64,000 nucleotides of DNA from SLST01 sp964458555. GTDB taxonomy: Bacteria; Spirochaetota; Spirochaetia; DSM-27196; SLST01. The notes under the pieces are model-generated. The model ran no database searches, was not told the DNA's origin, and worked only from the letters and a program-made list of their open reading frames with translations. A program made the position numbers and the translations under genes. Positions 33,977-43,046 of this stretch are shown here, one piece after another. Every line of letters begins with the position of its first letter. The first letter of the stretch is position 1. Location of the stretch: contig CAYWJH010000004.1 in NCBI GenBank assembly GCA_964458555.1, positions 14,625-78,624 on the forward strand, read 5' to 3'.

Positions 33977-34924
33977 ATGCCTCGCCCCACCCGTCTCGCA
34001 GCCGAAGCGCTTCTCGTCGTCGCGACGATCATCTGGGGCGGGACGTTCGTGGCAACGCGCGCGGGCCTCGACTACGTGTCGCCCATGCTCATCATCGCGA
34101 TCCGCTTCCTCGCGTCGTTCGCGATCCTCGCCCCGGTGCTGACGCTCGCCGGGCGCGCCTGGTGGCGGCACGCGAGAGTCGGCGCGGTGCTCGGCGTCGT
34201 GCTCGCCGGAGGCTACATCCTGCAGACGGTCGGGCTGCAGTTCACGACCGCCGCGAGATCGGCCTTTCTGACCTACCTCTTCGCGATCCTCATCCCGCCG
34301 CTGCAGCTCCTCGTAAGCCGCAAGCCGCTTTCGGCGGGGAACCTCGCCGGCCTCTTCGTCGTGTTCGCCGGCACGGTACTTCTCACGCACCCGTGGAGCG
34401 CGGACGGATGGAACGCGGGCGATCTCATCACGATCGCGAGCGCGGTCTGCTTCGGGCTGTTCATCGTGCTGATCGACCGCTTCGCGCAGGACGTTCCGGC
34501 GATCGATCTGGTGCCGGTTCAGTTCCTCGTCGCCGGATCGATCGCGATCGCCGGTGCGCTGCTCGTCGAGCCGATCGTCTTCGTCTGGCACCCGGCCGCG
34601 CTCATCACGGTCGGATACCTGACGCTGCTGGGAACCGTGGGCGGGCTGGGGCTCCAGACGGTCTTCCAGGTCTACTCGACCCCGGTGCGCGCGACGACGA
34701 TCTACGCGCTCGAGCCGGTCTTTGCGGCGTTCTTCGGCGTTCTCGTGCTTTCCGAGCGCGTCGGGCCGATCGAGCTCGCCGGCGGCGCGGTAATTCTCGC
34801 CGGCGTTCTGCTCTCCGAGCTGTGGGAGCACGCGCTGCGCCGCCCGCGGCGGCCGGGTCTGCGCTCGGGCGCGCCGCGAACCGCGTTGACGGTCATCGAC
34901 CCCCCGGCAGCCGACGAAGAGTAG
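33977..34924 (+). CDS. EamA-family (DMT) transporter
   Basis: 315 residues with ten predicted TM helices in two EamA repeats. TIIWGGTFVATRAGLDYVSP opens repeat one. YALEPVFAAFFGVLVLSERV is the typical EPVF...ER motif of repeat two. Substrate unknown; family members export amino acids and metabolites. The last 32 nt overlap the convergent EamA gene. Confidence 0.9.
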   Translation: MPRPTRLAAEALLVVATIIWGGTFVATRAGLDYVSPMLIIAIRFLASFAILAPVLTLAGRAWWRHARVGAVLGVVLAGGYILQTVGLQFTTAARSAFLTYLFAILIPPLQLLVSRKPLSAGNLAGLFVVFAGTVLLTHPWSADGWNAGDLITIASAVCFGLFIVLIDRFAQDVPAIDLVPVQFLVAGSIAIAGALLVEPIVFVWHPAALITVGYLTLLGTVGGLGLQTVFQVYSTPVRATTIYALEPVFAAFFGVLVLSERVGPIELAGGAVILAGVLLSELWEHALRRPRRPGLRSGAPRTALTVIDPPAADEE

Positions 34925-35786
34925 CCACCGCGATCCCCGCGAAGACGACCGCCATCCCGACGACCATAACGATGGTGATACGCTCGTCCAGAAAGACCCA
35001 TCCGGTCAGCGCGGCGACGACCGGCACGAGGTACTCGACCTGCGTGCCTTTGGTCGCCCCGAATCGTGCGACCACGAACGAGTAGAGGCTGAACGCGAGC
35101 AGCGTTCCCGGCAGGACGCCGTAGACGAGCGCGAGCACGCCCGACCACGCGACCGCCGAGTAGTCGAACCCGTAGGCTACCGCGGCGAACGGCACGGTGG
35201 CGGTCGCCGCGGCCGTGAGCCGCACCGCGGCGATATCCAGGCTCCGCTGCCCGCTGAGGTACTTGCGCACGTGCGAGGTGCCGAACCCGTTCGACGCGAC
35301 GCCGATCAACACGAGCACGAAGCCCTCCCAGTTCGTCTCGCTCAGACCGGTTTCGCCGGTCACCAGCAGGAGCGCGACGCCGGCGAACGACAGCAGAGCT
35401 CCAAGCGCCTTGCGCGTTGTCATCCGGTCGTCCGGTATCCGGAAATGCGCGTAGATCATCGCGGAGATGGGCGTGAGCGAGATGAACAGCGCGGTGACGC
35501 CGCTCGACTGGTACTGGAGCGCGGACACGAAGAAAATCATGGGCGCGGCGGTCGCGAAGATGCCGACCACCGAGCCGTGCAGCCACAGCCTCCGACCCGA
35601 CGGAAAGGATCCGTAGTGCAGCCGCGCCCAGAGCATGGCGAGCAGCGCCGCGATGGGCATGCGGGTCGCGACGAAGGTGACGGGATGAAACTGGCCGAGC
35701 GCGAACCGGCTCACGACGAGGTTCGAGCCGAAGAAGACGCTGAGCAGGAGGATCGTTGGAACGTGCGATCGAGTGAGGACGTTCAT
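34893..35786 (-). CDS. EamA-family (DMT) transporter
   Basis: 297 residues, ten TM helices. N-terminal LLLSVFFGSNLVVSRFALG and C-terminal YLVPVVAALTGWVFLDERIT are EamA signatures. It begins 14 nt after the ppk stop on the same strand, so is probably the last gene of the ROK-ppx-ppk operon. Its 3' end overlaps the convergent transporter by 32 nt. The two are not close duplicates. Confidence 0.9.
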   Translation of the reverse strand: MNVLTRSHVPTILLLSVFFGSNLVVSRFALGQFHPVTFVATRMPIAALLAMLWARLHYGSFPSGRRLWLHGSVVGIFATAAPMIFFVSALQYQSSGVTALFISLTPISAMIYAHFRIPDDRMTTRKALGALLSFAGVALLLVTGETGLSETNWEGFVLVLIGVASNGFGTSHVRKYLSGQRSLDIAAVRLTAAATATVPFAAVAYGFDYSAVAWSGVLALVYGVLPGTLLAFSLYSFVVARFGATKGTQVEYLVPVVAALTGWVFLDERITIVMVVGMAVVFAGIAVATLRRLPGGR

Positions 35787-35800
35787 GGGCGTTGGCCATC

Positions 35801-37951
35801 CTACGCGTGAGGCCGTTTGCGACGGACTTCGAATACCTTCTGGTTCGTCGCGTCGTCCCGGTCGGCGCGGTCGCGGGCGCGTTCGTGGAAGAGCCGCTGG
35901 CTGCGCACCGGCTCCGACCCGTCGGCCGGACGCACGGGCGCGTACGACCCGTCGGGCTGCATCGCGTGAGCGTGCGTTGTGTCGGCGAAGGCGGTTTCGA
36001 GCACCGAAACGGCCCGGGTTCGAGCCTCCTCGTCTTCGATGGGAAACATCAGCTCGACGCGGCGTTCGAGGTTGCGCGGCATCCAGTCGGCGCTCGCCGC
36101 ATAGACCTCCGGCGCTCCGCCGTTGTGGAAGTAGCAGACGCGCGCGTGCTCGAGGTAGCGATCGACGATGCTGATCACCTCTATGTTCTCGCTCAGACCC
36201 GACACGCCCGGCACGAGCATGCAGATGCCTCGAATGTTGAGCTTCACCACAACGCCGGCCTGCGATGCACGGTAGAGCGCATCGATCACCTCCGGGTCGG
36301 CGAGCGAATTGAGCTTCGCGAGGACTCGCCCCTGGATGTCGCTCTTCGCGCGCAGCGTCTCCCGCTCGATGAGCTGGAGCAGCCGCGTCTTCATGCCCAC
36401 CGGCGCCATGCAGAGCTTATTGAGCGCGGGAATGGCCGAGTAGCCGGTGATCGCGTTGAAGAACAGCCCGACCTCGTAGGCGATATCGGGGCGGGCGGTG
36501 AAGAGCCCCACGTCGGTGTACAGGCGGGCGGTCTTGTCGTTGTAGTTGCCCGTACCCAGGTGGACGTACCGCCGGATCCCGTTCTGCTCGCGGCGCACGA
36601 CGAGCAGCGCCTTCGCGTGGACCTTCAGCCGGGCGATCCCGTAGACGACGATCACGCCGGCGTGCTCGAGTCGTTCTGCCCAGCTGATGTTCCGTTCCTC
36701 GTCGAACCTCGCCTTGATCTCCACGAGCACGGTCACCTGCTTGCCGGACTCCGCGGCGCGCTCGAGCGCCCGCACGACCGGCGAGTCGCCGCTGGTGCGG
36801 TAGAGCGTCATCTTGATCGCCAGCACGGCGGGATCGTTCGCGGCATCCTCCAGGAAACGGAGGACGGGCTCGAAGCTCTCGAAGGGGTGATGCAGCAGGA
36901 GGTCGCGACGCACGATCGACTCCCACAGAGGCTCATCCCGCGGGAGCCCCGGCGGATCCGACGGCTGCCAGCGGGGATAGTGCAGGTCGGCGAAGCCCGA
37001 TAGCGAGGTGAGCTTCATGAAGTCGGCGAGATCGAGGGGGCCCGGCTTTTCGAAGACCTCGCTCTCGTCGATTCCCACGACTCCGGCGAGTATACTGCGC
37101 AACCGCTCGGCACCGGATGTGACCGAGAGCCGCACCGGTTCGCTGAACTCGCGGTGCGCGAGCACCTGCTCCATCGCCTCGACGAAGTCCTCGTCGCGCT
37201 CCTCGTCGACGCCCATGTCTGCGTCCCGCGTGACGCGGAAGAGACAGTGGTCGGTGACGTGGTAACCGGGAAAGAGCGCGGCGGCGTGACCTACGATCAC
37301 GTCCTCGAGCAACGCGAACGAAACCGTGTCTGCGGCGTCGGGAAGATAGACGATCCGGTCGAGCGAGGAGGGAATCTGCACGATTGCGAGGAACTCGCCG
37401 GCGGTCTCTTCTTCGTTGGAGACCATGCTGACATCCTCCTGCGGCTCGAGGGTGAACGCGGCGTGCAGCTTCAGGTTCGTAACGTAGGGAACCTGTCGGC
37501 CCACGGTGGCGCGGATGGGCGTCAGTACCGGGAATATCTGGTCCTGGAAGAGCTTCGTGAGAAAGGAGCTCTGCGCGGAGGTGAGGTCTTCGGGGCGCTT
37601 GAGCACGATCCCGGCGCGAGCGAGCCCGGGAAGAACCTCGTCGTGGAGGCAGCGGTACTTCTCGTCGACGAGCGTTCTCGCACGCGCGAGAATTCGGTCG
37701 AGCAGCGCAGACGGCGCGATACCCGAGGGACACTGGACGAAATCACCGCCGCGGATCTGACGCTTGACCGCAGCGACGCGGACCATGAAAAACTCGTCAA
37801 AGTTACTCGTCACGATGCAGAGGAACTTCAGCCGTTCGAGCAGCGGAACGTCTTCGCGGATCGCCTCGTGGAGGACACGCGCGTTGAACTCCAGCCAGCT
37901 GAGCTCGCGGTTGATGAAGCGTGGATGGGAATTCGTGCCTGCGTTCTCCAT
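35801..37951 (-). CDS. ppk: Polyphosphate kinase 1
   Basis: A 716-residue PPK1 that polymerises phosphate from ATP. The start of the N domain is RFINRELSWLEFNARVLHEA. The phospholipase-D-like catalytic domains include YVHLGTGNYNDKTARLYTDV with the phosphorylated His (near residue 467), and CYFHNGGAPEVYAASADWMP with the second His (near 609). KARFDEERNISWAERLEHAG is also conserved. A 15-nt gap separates it from ppx, so polyphosphate synthesis and hydrolysis are encoded together. Confidence 0.97.
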   Translation of the reverse strand: MENAGTNSHPRFINRELSWLEFNARVLHEAIREDVPLLERLKFLCIVTSNFDEFFMVRVAAVKRQIRGGDFVQCPSGIAPSALLDRILARARTLVDEKYRCLHDEVLPGLARAGIVLKRPEDLTSAQSSFLTKLFQDQIFPVLTPIRATVGRQVPYVTNLKLHAAFTLEPQEDVSMVSNEEETAGEFLAIVQIPSSLDRIVYLPDAADTVSFALLEDVIVGHAAALFPGYHVTDHCLFRVTRDADMGVDEERDEDFVEAMEQVLAHREFSEPVRLSVTSGAERLRSILAGVVGIDESEVFEKPGPLDLADFMKLTSLSGFADLHYPRWQPSDPPGLPRDEPLWESIVRRDLLLHHPFESFEPVLRFLEDAANDPAVLAIKMTLYRTSGDSPVVRALERAAESGKQVTVLVEIKARFDEERNISWAERLEHAGVIVVYGIARLKVHAKALLVVRREQNGIRRYVHLGTGNYNDKTARLYTDVGLFTARPDIAYEVGLFFNAITGYSAIPALNKLCMAPVGMKTRLLQLIERETLRAKSDIQGRVLAKLNSLADPEVIDALYRASQAGVVVKLNIRGICMLVPGVSGLSENIEVISIVDRYLEHARVCYFHNGGAPEVYAASADWMPRNLERRVELMFPIEDEEARTRAVSVLETAFADTTHAHAMQPDGSYAPVRPADGSEPVRSQRLFHERARDRADRDDATNQKVFEVRRKRPHA

Positions 37952-37966
37952 GCGACCACTATCCTC

Positions 37967-39511
37967 TTACGAGAGTATGACGTTGAGGCCGAAGACCTCT
38001 TCAAACATGTCGGCCTTCGCGCCGAATCCGTAGCGTTCGATCGAGATATCGCCGCTCACGTCGCAGTGGAGGATCACGTCGCCTTCGGAGAGCTCGACGT
38101 TGACCGACCGCACCCGCTGGGCGTGACCGCGGTCGAGCGCGTCTGCGATCCGCAGGATCGACGCGAGCTTCAGCACCTGCATCCGCTGTTCGCGGCGAAG
38201 CGAGACGTAGCTCGTATGGTTCGAGGACGGAAGCGCCTTGCGATGGTATCGTATAACGTTAGAAATAACTCGCAAGTCGTCGCTGCTGATCCCGAAGATC
38301 TCCGAGTTCTCGACGATGTACTGCCCGTGCTTGTGGTGTCCGCTCGCGCGGATGTAGGTGCCTACGTCGTGCAGCGTCGCGGCGACTTCGAGGAGCATCC
38401 GCGCGTGGTGGTCCATCGCGTGCTCGCCCTCGAGCTGATCGAAGAGACTCAGGGCGAGCTTGGCAACCTGGCGCGAGTGAACCTCATCGTAGTGGTAGCG
38501 TCGCGCGAGGTTCTCCGCGGACGCGACGACCTGCCCGTAGAACTGCCTCTCGATCGCCCACTCGCTGCCGAGCGCGAAGCTCATGAGCACGCCCTCGCGG
38601 ATGCTCACGTCGGGAACGATAAGCTTCTCCGCAGAAGTGCTCTCGAGGAAGAGGCGATAGATCGTGAGCGCGGGAACGAGCCCTTCGGCTTCGTTGTACG
38701 TTACGTTGTAGAGGCGAACGAGCTCGTCTACGGTGCGGTCCTGGAGCTCGCCGAGGTGGCGATAGAAATCCGCCCGCTCGATCGTCCAGTAGTGTTCTTC
38801 CTGCCGCGTTCCCACCGCCTGCGCGACGTGGCGCGCGTCGCCGCCCACGGCAACGAAGTACGAGATGCGGTCGAGCCTGAGCTCCGAGTTCAACAGGTCA
38901 TGGCTCACGCGAATGTTCTCGCGCATGAACTCTTCGACCTGGTCTGCGTTCGACCAGAGCGGGCGGGCCTCCTGCTCGAGACGAACCGTGCCGATGCGAA
39001 GGCTGTGCGCGGCGACCATCTTGCCGCGCTTGAGCATCATGATCTCGGTGGTACCGCCGCCGACCTCGATGATCATCGAGTTCGCGCGCGAGAACTCCTT
39101 CTTCATGGGGCTCACCGCGTGCTGCACGGCGAGGTAGGTGAGATGGTTCTCCTCGATCCCCTCCACGATCTCGATCCGCAGCCCGGTGCGTACCGAAACG
39201 CGATCGACGAAGGTGTCGCGGTTGCGCGCCTCGCGGATCGCGCTCGTCGCGATCACCCGAACCGAGTCCTCGGGAACCTGCCAGCCGCGCAGCAATTCCT
39301 GAAAGCCGGCAAGGATGGAGATCGCCTGCTGCATCGTCTCCCTGCCCAGCGACCCGGACATGAACACGTCGCGTCCAAGGGTCACCGGGCGCGCGGCGCG
39401 GTCGAGCCGCTGCCACTCGCCGTTCTCGTCGATCTGCGCGACGACCATCCGAATGGCCGTGGAACCTATGTCCACGACGGCGGCAAGGTCAGACGCCGGG
39501 GCCCCGCTCAT
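37967..39511 (-). CDS. ppx: Ppx/GppA exopolyphosphatase with HD domain
   Basis: 514 residues. The N-terminal ASKHA fold has AVVDIGSTAIRMVVAQID (phosphate 1), SMIIEVGGGTTEIMMLKRGK (phosphate 2) and FVAVGGDARHVAQAVG. The C-terminal HD-type domain has ATLHDVGTYIRASGHHKHGQ. It hydrolyses polyphosphate termini or pppGpp. ATG overlaps the ROK stop (ATGA). Confidence 0.95.
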   Translation of the reverse strand: MSGAPASDLAAVVDIGSTAIRMVVAQIDENGEWQRLDRAARPVTLGRDVFMSGSLGRETMQQAISILAGFQELLRGWQVPEDSVRVIATSAIREARNRDTFVDRVSVRTGLRIEIVEGIEENHLTYLAVQHAVSPMKKEFSRANSMIIEVGGGTTEIMMLKRGKMVAAHSLRIGTVRLEQEARPLWSNADQVEEFMRENIRVSHDLLNSELRLDRISYFVAVGGDARHVAQAVGTRQEEHYWTIERADFYRHLGELQDRTVDELVRLYNVTYNEAEGLVPALTIYRLFLESTSAEKLIVPDVSIREGVLMSFALGSEWAIERQFYGQVVASAENLARRYHYDEVHSRQVAKLALSLFDQLEGEHAMDHHARMLLEVAATLHDVGTYIRASGHHKHGQYIVENSEIFGISSDDLRVISNVIRYHRKALPSSNHTSYVSLRREQRMQVLKLASILRIADALDRGHAQRVRSVNVELSEGDVILHCDVSGDISIERYGFGAKADMFEEVFGLNVILS

Positions 39512-40473
39512 TCCTGCTCCTGTCGGGCGAGGGCGGCCGCGCCGATCGTGACCGAATCATCGCCGAGCGAGGCGGTCACGAGCTCGACATCGGAGTCGAT
39601 CATCGAGTGCTCGCGCATGCTCTTCGCTACCGGCTTCAGGTAGGTCTTGCCGAGTTTTTCGACGAGGCCCCCGCCTACGACGACGATGTCCGGGTCGAAG
39701 ACATCTACGAGGCTCCCGAGTCCGACGCCCAGGTACCACGCCGCGCGCTCGACGACCTCGATGACCGCCTTCTCGCCGGCGTCCATCGCCTTCTTGATAA
39801 CGCCGCTCTTGACCAGCGCGATGTCGGTCCCGGCCTTCTCGAGCACCGTGTCCGCCTGCCCGTTCGACGCGAGGTGAACGAGGTCCTTGGCGATCGCGGT
39901 CTTCGAGGCGACGGCCTCGAGGCATCCGAGCTTCCCGCAGCCGCACCGCCTGCCGCCGGCCTCGACGATCATGTGCCCGAACTCGCCGGCGCTACCGGTC
40001 CGACCGCGGTAGAGCCTGCCCCCGATGATGATGCCGCCGCCCACCCCGGTGCCGGGGAAGATTCCAATGACGTTCTCCATGCCCTTCGCGGCGCCGCGCA
40101 CGTACTCGCCGTAGGTGCCCGCGTTGACGTCGTTCTCGAGCACCACGGGAACGTCGAGCTTATCCTGCAGCTTGTCGCGCAGCGGATAGTCCTCCATCGC
40201 GACGTTCGGCAGAAGGATCACGCGGCCGTCGGCGCGGTCGATGGGGCCGGGCACGGCGATCCCGATCGCGGCCACCCGGGAGGCATCGACGCTCGCCTTC
40301 CCGAGCGCCTCTGCGATGAGGTCTGTGATCGTGGAGACGGTTTCCTTCGGACTCGCCCCGACCGGGGTGCGGATCTTCGCGCTCGCGAGCTCTTTGTAGT
40401 CCTCGTCGAGCACCGAGGCGAGCATCTTCGTGCCGCCCATGTCGAACCCTACGACGCGCGTCTTCTCGCTCAT
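39508..40473 (-). CDS. ROK-family sugar kinase (glucokinase-like)
   Basis: 321 residues from ATG 40473, where GGGAGAG supports the start. ATP site VVGFDMGGTKMLASVLDED; catalytic-region VVLENDVNAGTYGEY; GTGVGGGIIIGGRLYRG; ROK zinc motif RRCGCGKLGCLEAVAS with three Cys. Sugar specificity (glucose most likely) is inferred from ROK glucokinases. There is no helix-turn-helix, so it is a kinase and not a repressor. It leads the ppx-ppk operon. Confidence 0.92.
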   Translation of the reverse strand: MSEKTRVVGFDMGGTKMLASVLDEDYKELASAKIRTPVGASPKETVSTITDLIAEALGKASVDASRVAAIGIAVPGPIDRADGRVILLPNVAMEDYPLRDKLQDKLDVPVVLENDVNAGTYGEYVRGAAKGMENVIGIFPGTGVGGGIIIGGRLYRGRTGSAGEFGHMIVEAGGRRCGCGKLGCLEAVASKTAIAKDLVHLASNGQADTVLEKAGTDIALVKSGVIKKAMDAGEKAVIEVVERAAWYLGVGLGSLVDVFDPDIVVVGGGLVEKLGKTYLKPVAKSMREHSMIDSDVELVTASLGDDSVTIGAAALARQEQE

Positions 40474-40512
40474 ACGCTCTCCCACCTCAGTGTAGCAGAA
40501 TCGGTGGCGGGG

Positions 40513-40541
40513 TGACATCCGCGGCGGCGCCGCGGTACCCT
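40513..40541 (+). promoter_or_regulatory. Candidate promoter for the nadR-like gene (leaderless)
   Basis: TGACAT (40513-40518), 17-nt spacer, TACCCT (40536-40541), six bases, then GTG 40548. This supports GTG 40548 over the upstream GTG 40512, which would sit in the -35 region. Confidence 0.35.
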
Positions 40542-40547
40542 TCGGGG

Positions 40548-41471
40548 GTGAGAGAGGACTCCCGCGGGGGCGTGATCATCGGGCGGTTCATGCCGCTGCA
40601 CGCCGGACACGAGTACCTGATCCGCTTCGCACGCGCCTACTGCACCGAGGTGACCGTGTTCGTCTGTACCCTCGCGTCCGAGCCCATCCCGGGCGACCTG
40701 CGCTTCGCGTGGATGTCGCGGCTCTTCCCGGACGTGAACCTCGTCCACGTCACCGAGGAGATCCCGCAGGCCTCGCGCTCGCAGGCCGGCGCCTCTCGCA
40801 TCTGGGCGGACGCGATGCGCTCGCGCATCGACCACGACCCGCGGTACGTCTTCGCGAGCGAGGAGTACGGCACCGACCTCGCGCACGCGCTCGGCGCAGA
40901 GTTCGTCCCCGTCGACCCGCAGCGGTCGGTCTTTCCGGTCTCCGCGGGCATGATCCGCGAGGACCCGTTCGCGCACTGGCGCTACATCCCGCCGCCGGTG
41001 CGGCCGTACTTCGCGAAGAAGGTCGTCGTGCACGACGCCAGCGGTGCGCTCGTACCCGAGCTCGCACGGCGCTGGCATACGGTCCACGCGACCGACTACG
41101 CCGCGTACGCGCGCTCGCTCGAGCTTCACCACTCGCACCCCCGGCGCGCCGATGAGCTCGCGCGCGCGCAGGCGGCGAGCGAAGCGGCGCTGCTCGAGAG
41201 CGCGAACCGCGTGCTCTTCGCGCCTACCGACGCGGCGCACATCCTTGTTTCAGCAGGCGCGTCGGAGGCCGAGACGGACGGGGCGCTCGATCGGCTGGCC
41301 GCAGACCACGCGACGCTCGCGCCTGCGCTCGTGGTCGCCGCCGAGCCGGTCCCCGAGGCGTATCGCCGCGCGGTGGAGCGCCTGGGGTGGCGATTCGAGG
41401 AGGCAGGCGACGCGGAACAGGCCCGTTCGCGCGTCGACGCGTACCTCGAGTCGGTGTTCGGCCCTACGTGA
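40548..41471 (+). CDS. NadR-like NMN adenylyltransferase with degenerate kinase domain
   Basis: 307 residues from GTG 40548. Residues about 8-165 are a nucleotidylyltransferase with IIGRFMPLHAGHEYLIRFA (HxGH) and SAGMIREDPFAHWRYIP, ending in the NadR-type linker VRPYFAKKVVV. In NadR a ribosylnicotinamide kinase follows with a GxxxxGKS P-loop. Here that position reads VHDASGALVPELARRW, with no lysine. Later kinase features survive in outline (ARAQAASEAALLESANRVLF then APTD). It is therefore predicted to make NAD from NMN but not to phosphorylate ribosylnicotinamide. Confidence 0.82.
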   Translation: MREDSRGGVIIGRFMPLHAGHEYLIRFARAYCTEVTVFVCTLASEPIPGDLRFAWMSRLFPDVNLVHVTEEIPQASRSQAGASRIWADAMRSRIDHDPRYVFASEEYGTDLAHALGAEFVPVDPQRSVFPVSAGMIREDPFAHWRYIPPPVRPYFAKKVVVHDASGALVPELARRWHTVHATDYAAYARSLELHHSHPRRADELARAQAASEAALLESANRVLFAPTDAAHILVSAGASEAETDGALDRLAADHATLAPALVVAAEPVPEAYRRAVERLGWRFEEAGDAEQARSRVDAYLESVFGPT

Positions 41472-41546
41472 CGGAAGCGCGCCCGCCGCGGACGGCGGAC
41501 GCGCCGTCCGATTGACACGCCCCCGGCAGCGGTCTACTTTCAAGCC

Positions 41547-42032
41547 ATGGCGCCGCTGATATGGGCGATCCTTGGTCTCGTACTGATCCTCGCCGAGTTC
41601 GTCGTCCCGGAGTTCGTCATCTTCTTTTTCGGGCTCGGGGCGCTGCTGAACTCGGTTCTCACGGCGATCTTTCCCGGCCTCGCCGCGAGCATTCCTCTCC
41701 AGGCCCTCACCTGGCTCGGCCTGTCGGCGGTGAGCCTCTTCTCGCTGCGTCGCTATTTTTCAAGCTGGTTCCGGGGCCGGAAGTTCGAAGAAGACGATCA
41801 GGCCGATTGGATCGGCAGACCGGCGAAGGTGACCGAGGAGATTGCCCCCGACAGGCCAGGTCGCATCAGCCTCAACGGCACCACCTGGGTCGCAGAGAGT
41901 TTCGACGAGACGTTCAAGCCGGGCGAGCGCGTGGAAGTCATCCAGCGCGAAGGCACGCGATTCCTCGTGACCCGCTCGCTGACCGGGCTGCCGGATTTCG
42001 AAGAGGACGCCGGCGACGACCGTACTGAATAA
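41547..42032 (+). CDS. NfeD-like membrane protein
   Basis: 161 residues. Two to three N-terminal TM helices (LIWAILGLVLILAEFVVPEF, ALTWLGLSAVSLFSLRRYF) and a C-terminal OB fold (about 85-150: IGRPAKVTEEIAPDRPGRI, VEVIQREGTRFLVTR). NfeD proteins pair with SPFH/stomatin proteins in membrane-microdomain quality control; two such genes follow 40 nt downstream. This is the short form lacking the ClpP-like protease domain. Confidence 0.92.
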   Translation: MAPLIWAILGLVLILAEFVVPEFVIFFFGLGALLNSVLTAIFPGLAASIPLQALTWLGLSAVSLFSLRRYFSSWFRGRKFEEDDQADWIGRPAKVTEEIAPDRPGRISLNGTTWVAESFDETFKPGERVEVIQREGTRFLVTRSLTGLPDFEEDAGDDRTE

Positions 42033-42071
42033 CCGCACCCATCCCGGGTACAGCATTGGGAGGCAAAGGGC

Positions 42072-43046
42072 ATGATTGGTTCGTATCTACTCACCGCGGC
42101 CATCCTCGTTCTGTTCTTCATCGTATTCTTCAAGCTGATACGAATCGTTCCCGAGCAGGAAGCGTGGATCGTCGAACAGTTCGGCAAGTTCAAGAAGACG
42201 CTGGGCCCGGGGTTCCATCTGGTAATCCCGGTCGTCCAGAAGGTCGCCTACCAGAACATCCTCAAGGAGGAGGTGATCGACGTCCCTCCGCAGGTCTGCA
42301 TCACGCGCGACAACGCGCAGGTGGAGGTCGATGGGGTGATCTACATCCAGGTCGTCGACCCGTACAAGTCGAGCTACGGGATCGACAACTACCGCTTCGC
42401 CTCCGCGCAGCTCGCGCAGACGACGATGCGAAGCGAGATCGGCAAGATCGACCTGGACAACACGTTCAGCGAGCGCGACTCGATCAACGACGCGATCGTC
42501 CGCTCGGTCGACCAGGCGAGCGAGCCGTGGGGCATCAAGGTCACGCGCTACGAGATCAGGGACATCACCCCCACCGAGAGCGCGCTGCAGGCGATGGAGC
42601 AGCTGGTCATCGCCGAGCGCGAGAAGCGCGCCGCGATCCTCGAGAGCGAGGGCAACCGCGAATCGGGTATCAACCGCTCGAAGGGCCGGCGCCAGCACCA
42701 GATCAACGTCTCCGAAGGCTCGCGCCAGAAGCGCATCAACGAGTCGGGGGGACACGCCCAGGCGATCGAGATCGTGAGCGAGGCGACCGCCGACGGTATC
42801 GTGGAGGTCGCGAAGGCGATCCAGCTGCCGAAGGGCAAGCAGGCGGTGAGCCTGCGCATCGCCGAGCAGTTCATCCACGAGCTCGGCGGCATCCTCGAGA
42901 ACGCCGAGACCCAGGTCCTGCCCTTCGACATCGCGCACGTGAAGAGCCTCTACGACACGGTCACCGGCAAAGCGACCGACGAGGAGCCGCACGTCGCCGC
43001 CGGGTTCCGCACGAGGCCTGGCGGCCCCGAGGGAGGTGAAGCATGA
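42072..43046 (+). CDS. SPFH/Band 7 (stomatin-like) protein 1
   Basis: 324 residues: a TM N-terminus (SYLLTAAILVLFFIVFFKLI), the SPFH domain (about 25-190: PEQEAWIVEQFGKFKKTLGP, GVIYIQVVDPYKSSYGIDNY) and a coiled C-terminus with repeated N-ESE/G-like steps (GNRESGINRSKGRRQHQIN). It oligomerises on the membrane as a scaffold and is the likely partner of NfeD. ATGA overlap with the next paralogue. Confidence 0.93.
   Translation: MIGSYLLTAAILVLFFIVFFKLIRIVPEQEAWIVEQFGKFKKTLGPGFHLVIPVVQKVAYQNILKEEVIDVPPQVCITRDNAQVEVDGVIYIQVVDPYKSSYGIDNYRFASAQLAQTTMRSEIGKIDLDNTFSERDSINDAIVRSVDQASEPWGIKVTRYEIRDITPTESALQAMEQLVIAEREKRAAILESEGNRESGINRSKGRRQHQINVSEGSRQKRINESGGHAQAIEIVSEATADGIVEVAKAIQLPKGKQAVSLRIAEQFIHELGGILENAETQVLPFDIAHVKSLYDTVTGKATDEEPHVAAGFRTRPGGPEGGEA

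Noticed and set aside
37154..39643. An 829-codon plus-strand open frame
   Set aside because: Antisense to ppk and ppx, whose catalytic motifs are complete; composition is that of a shadow frame.
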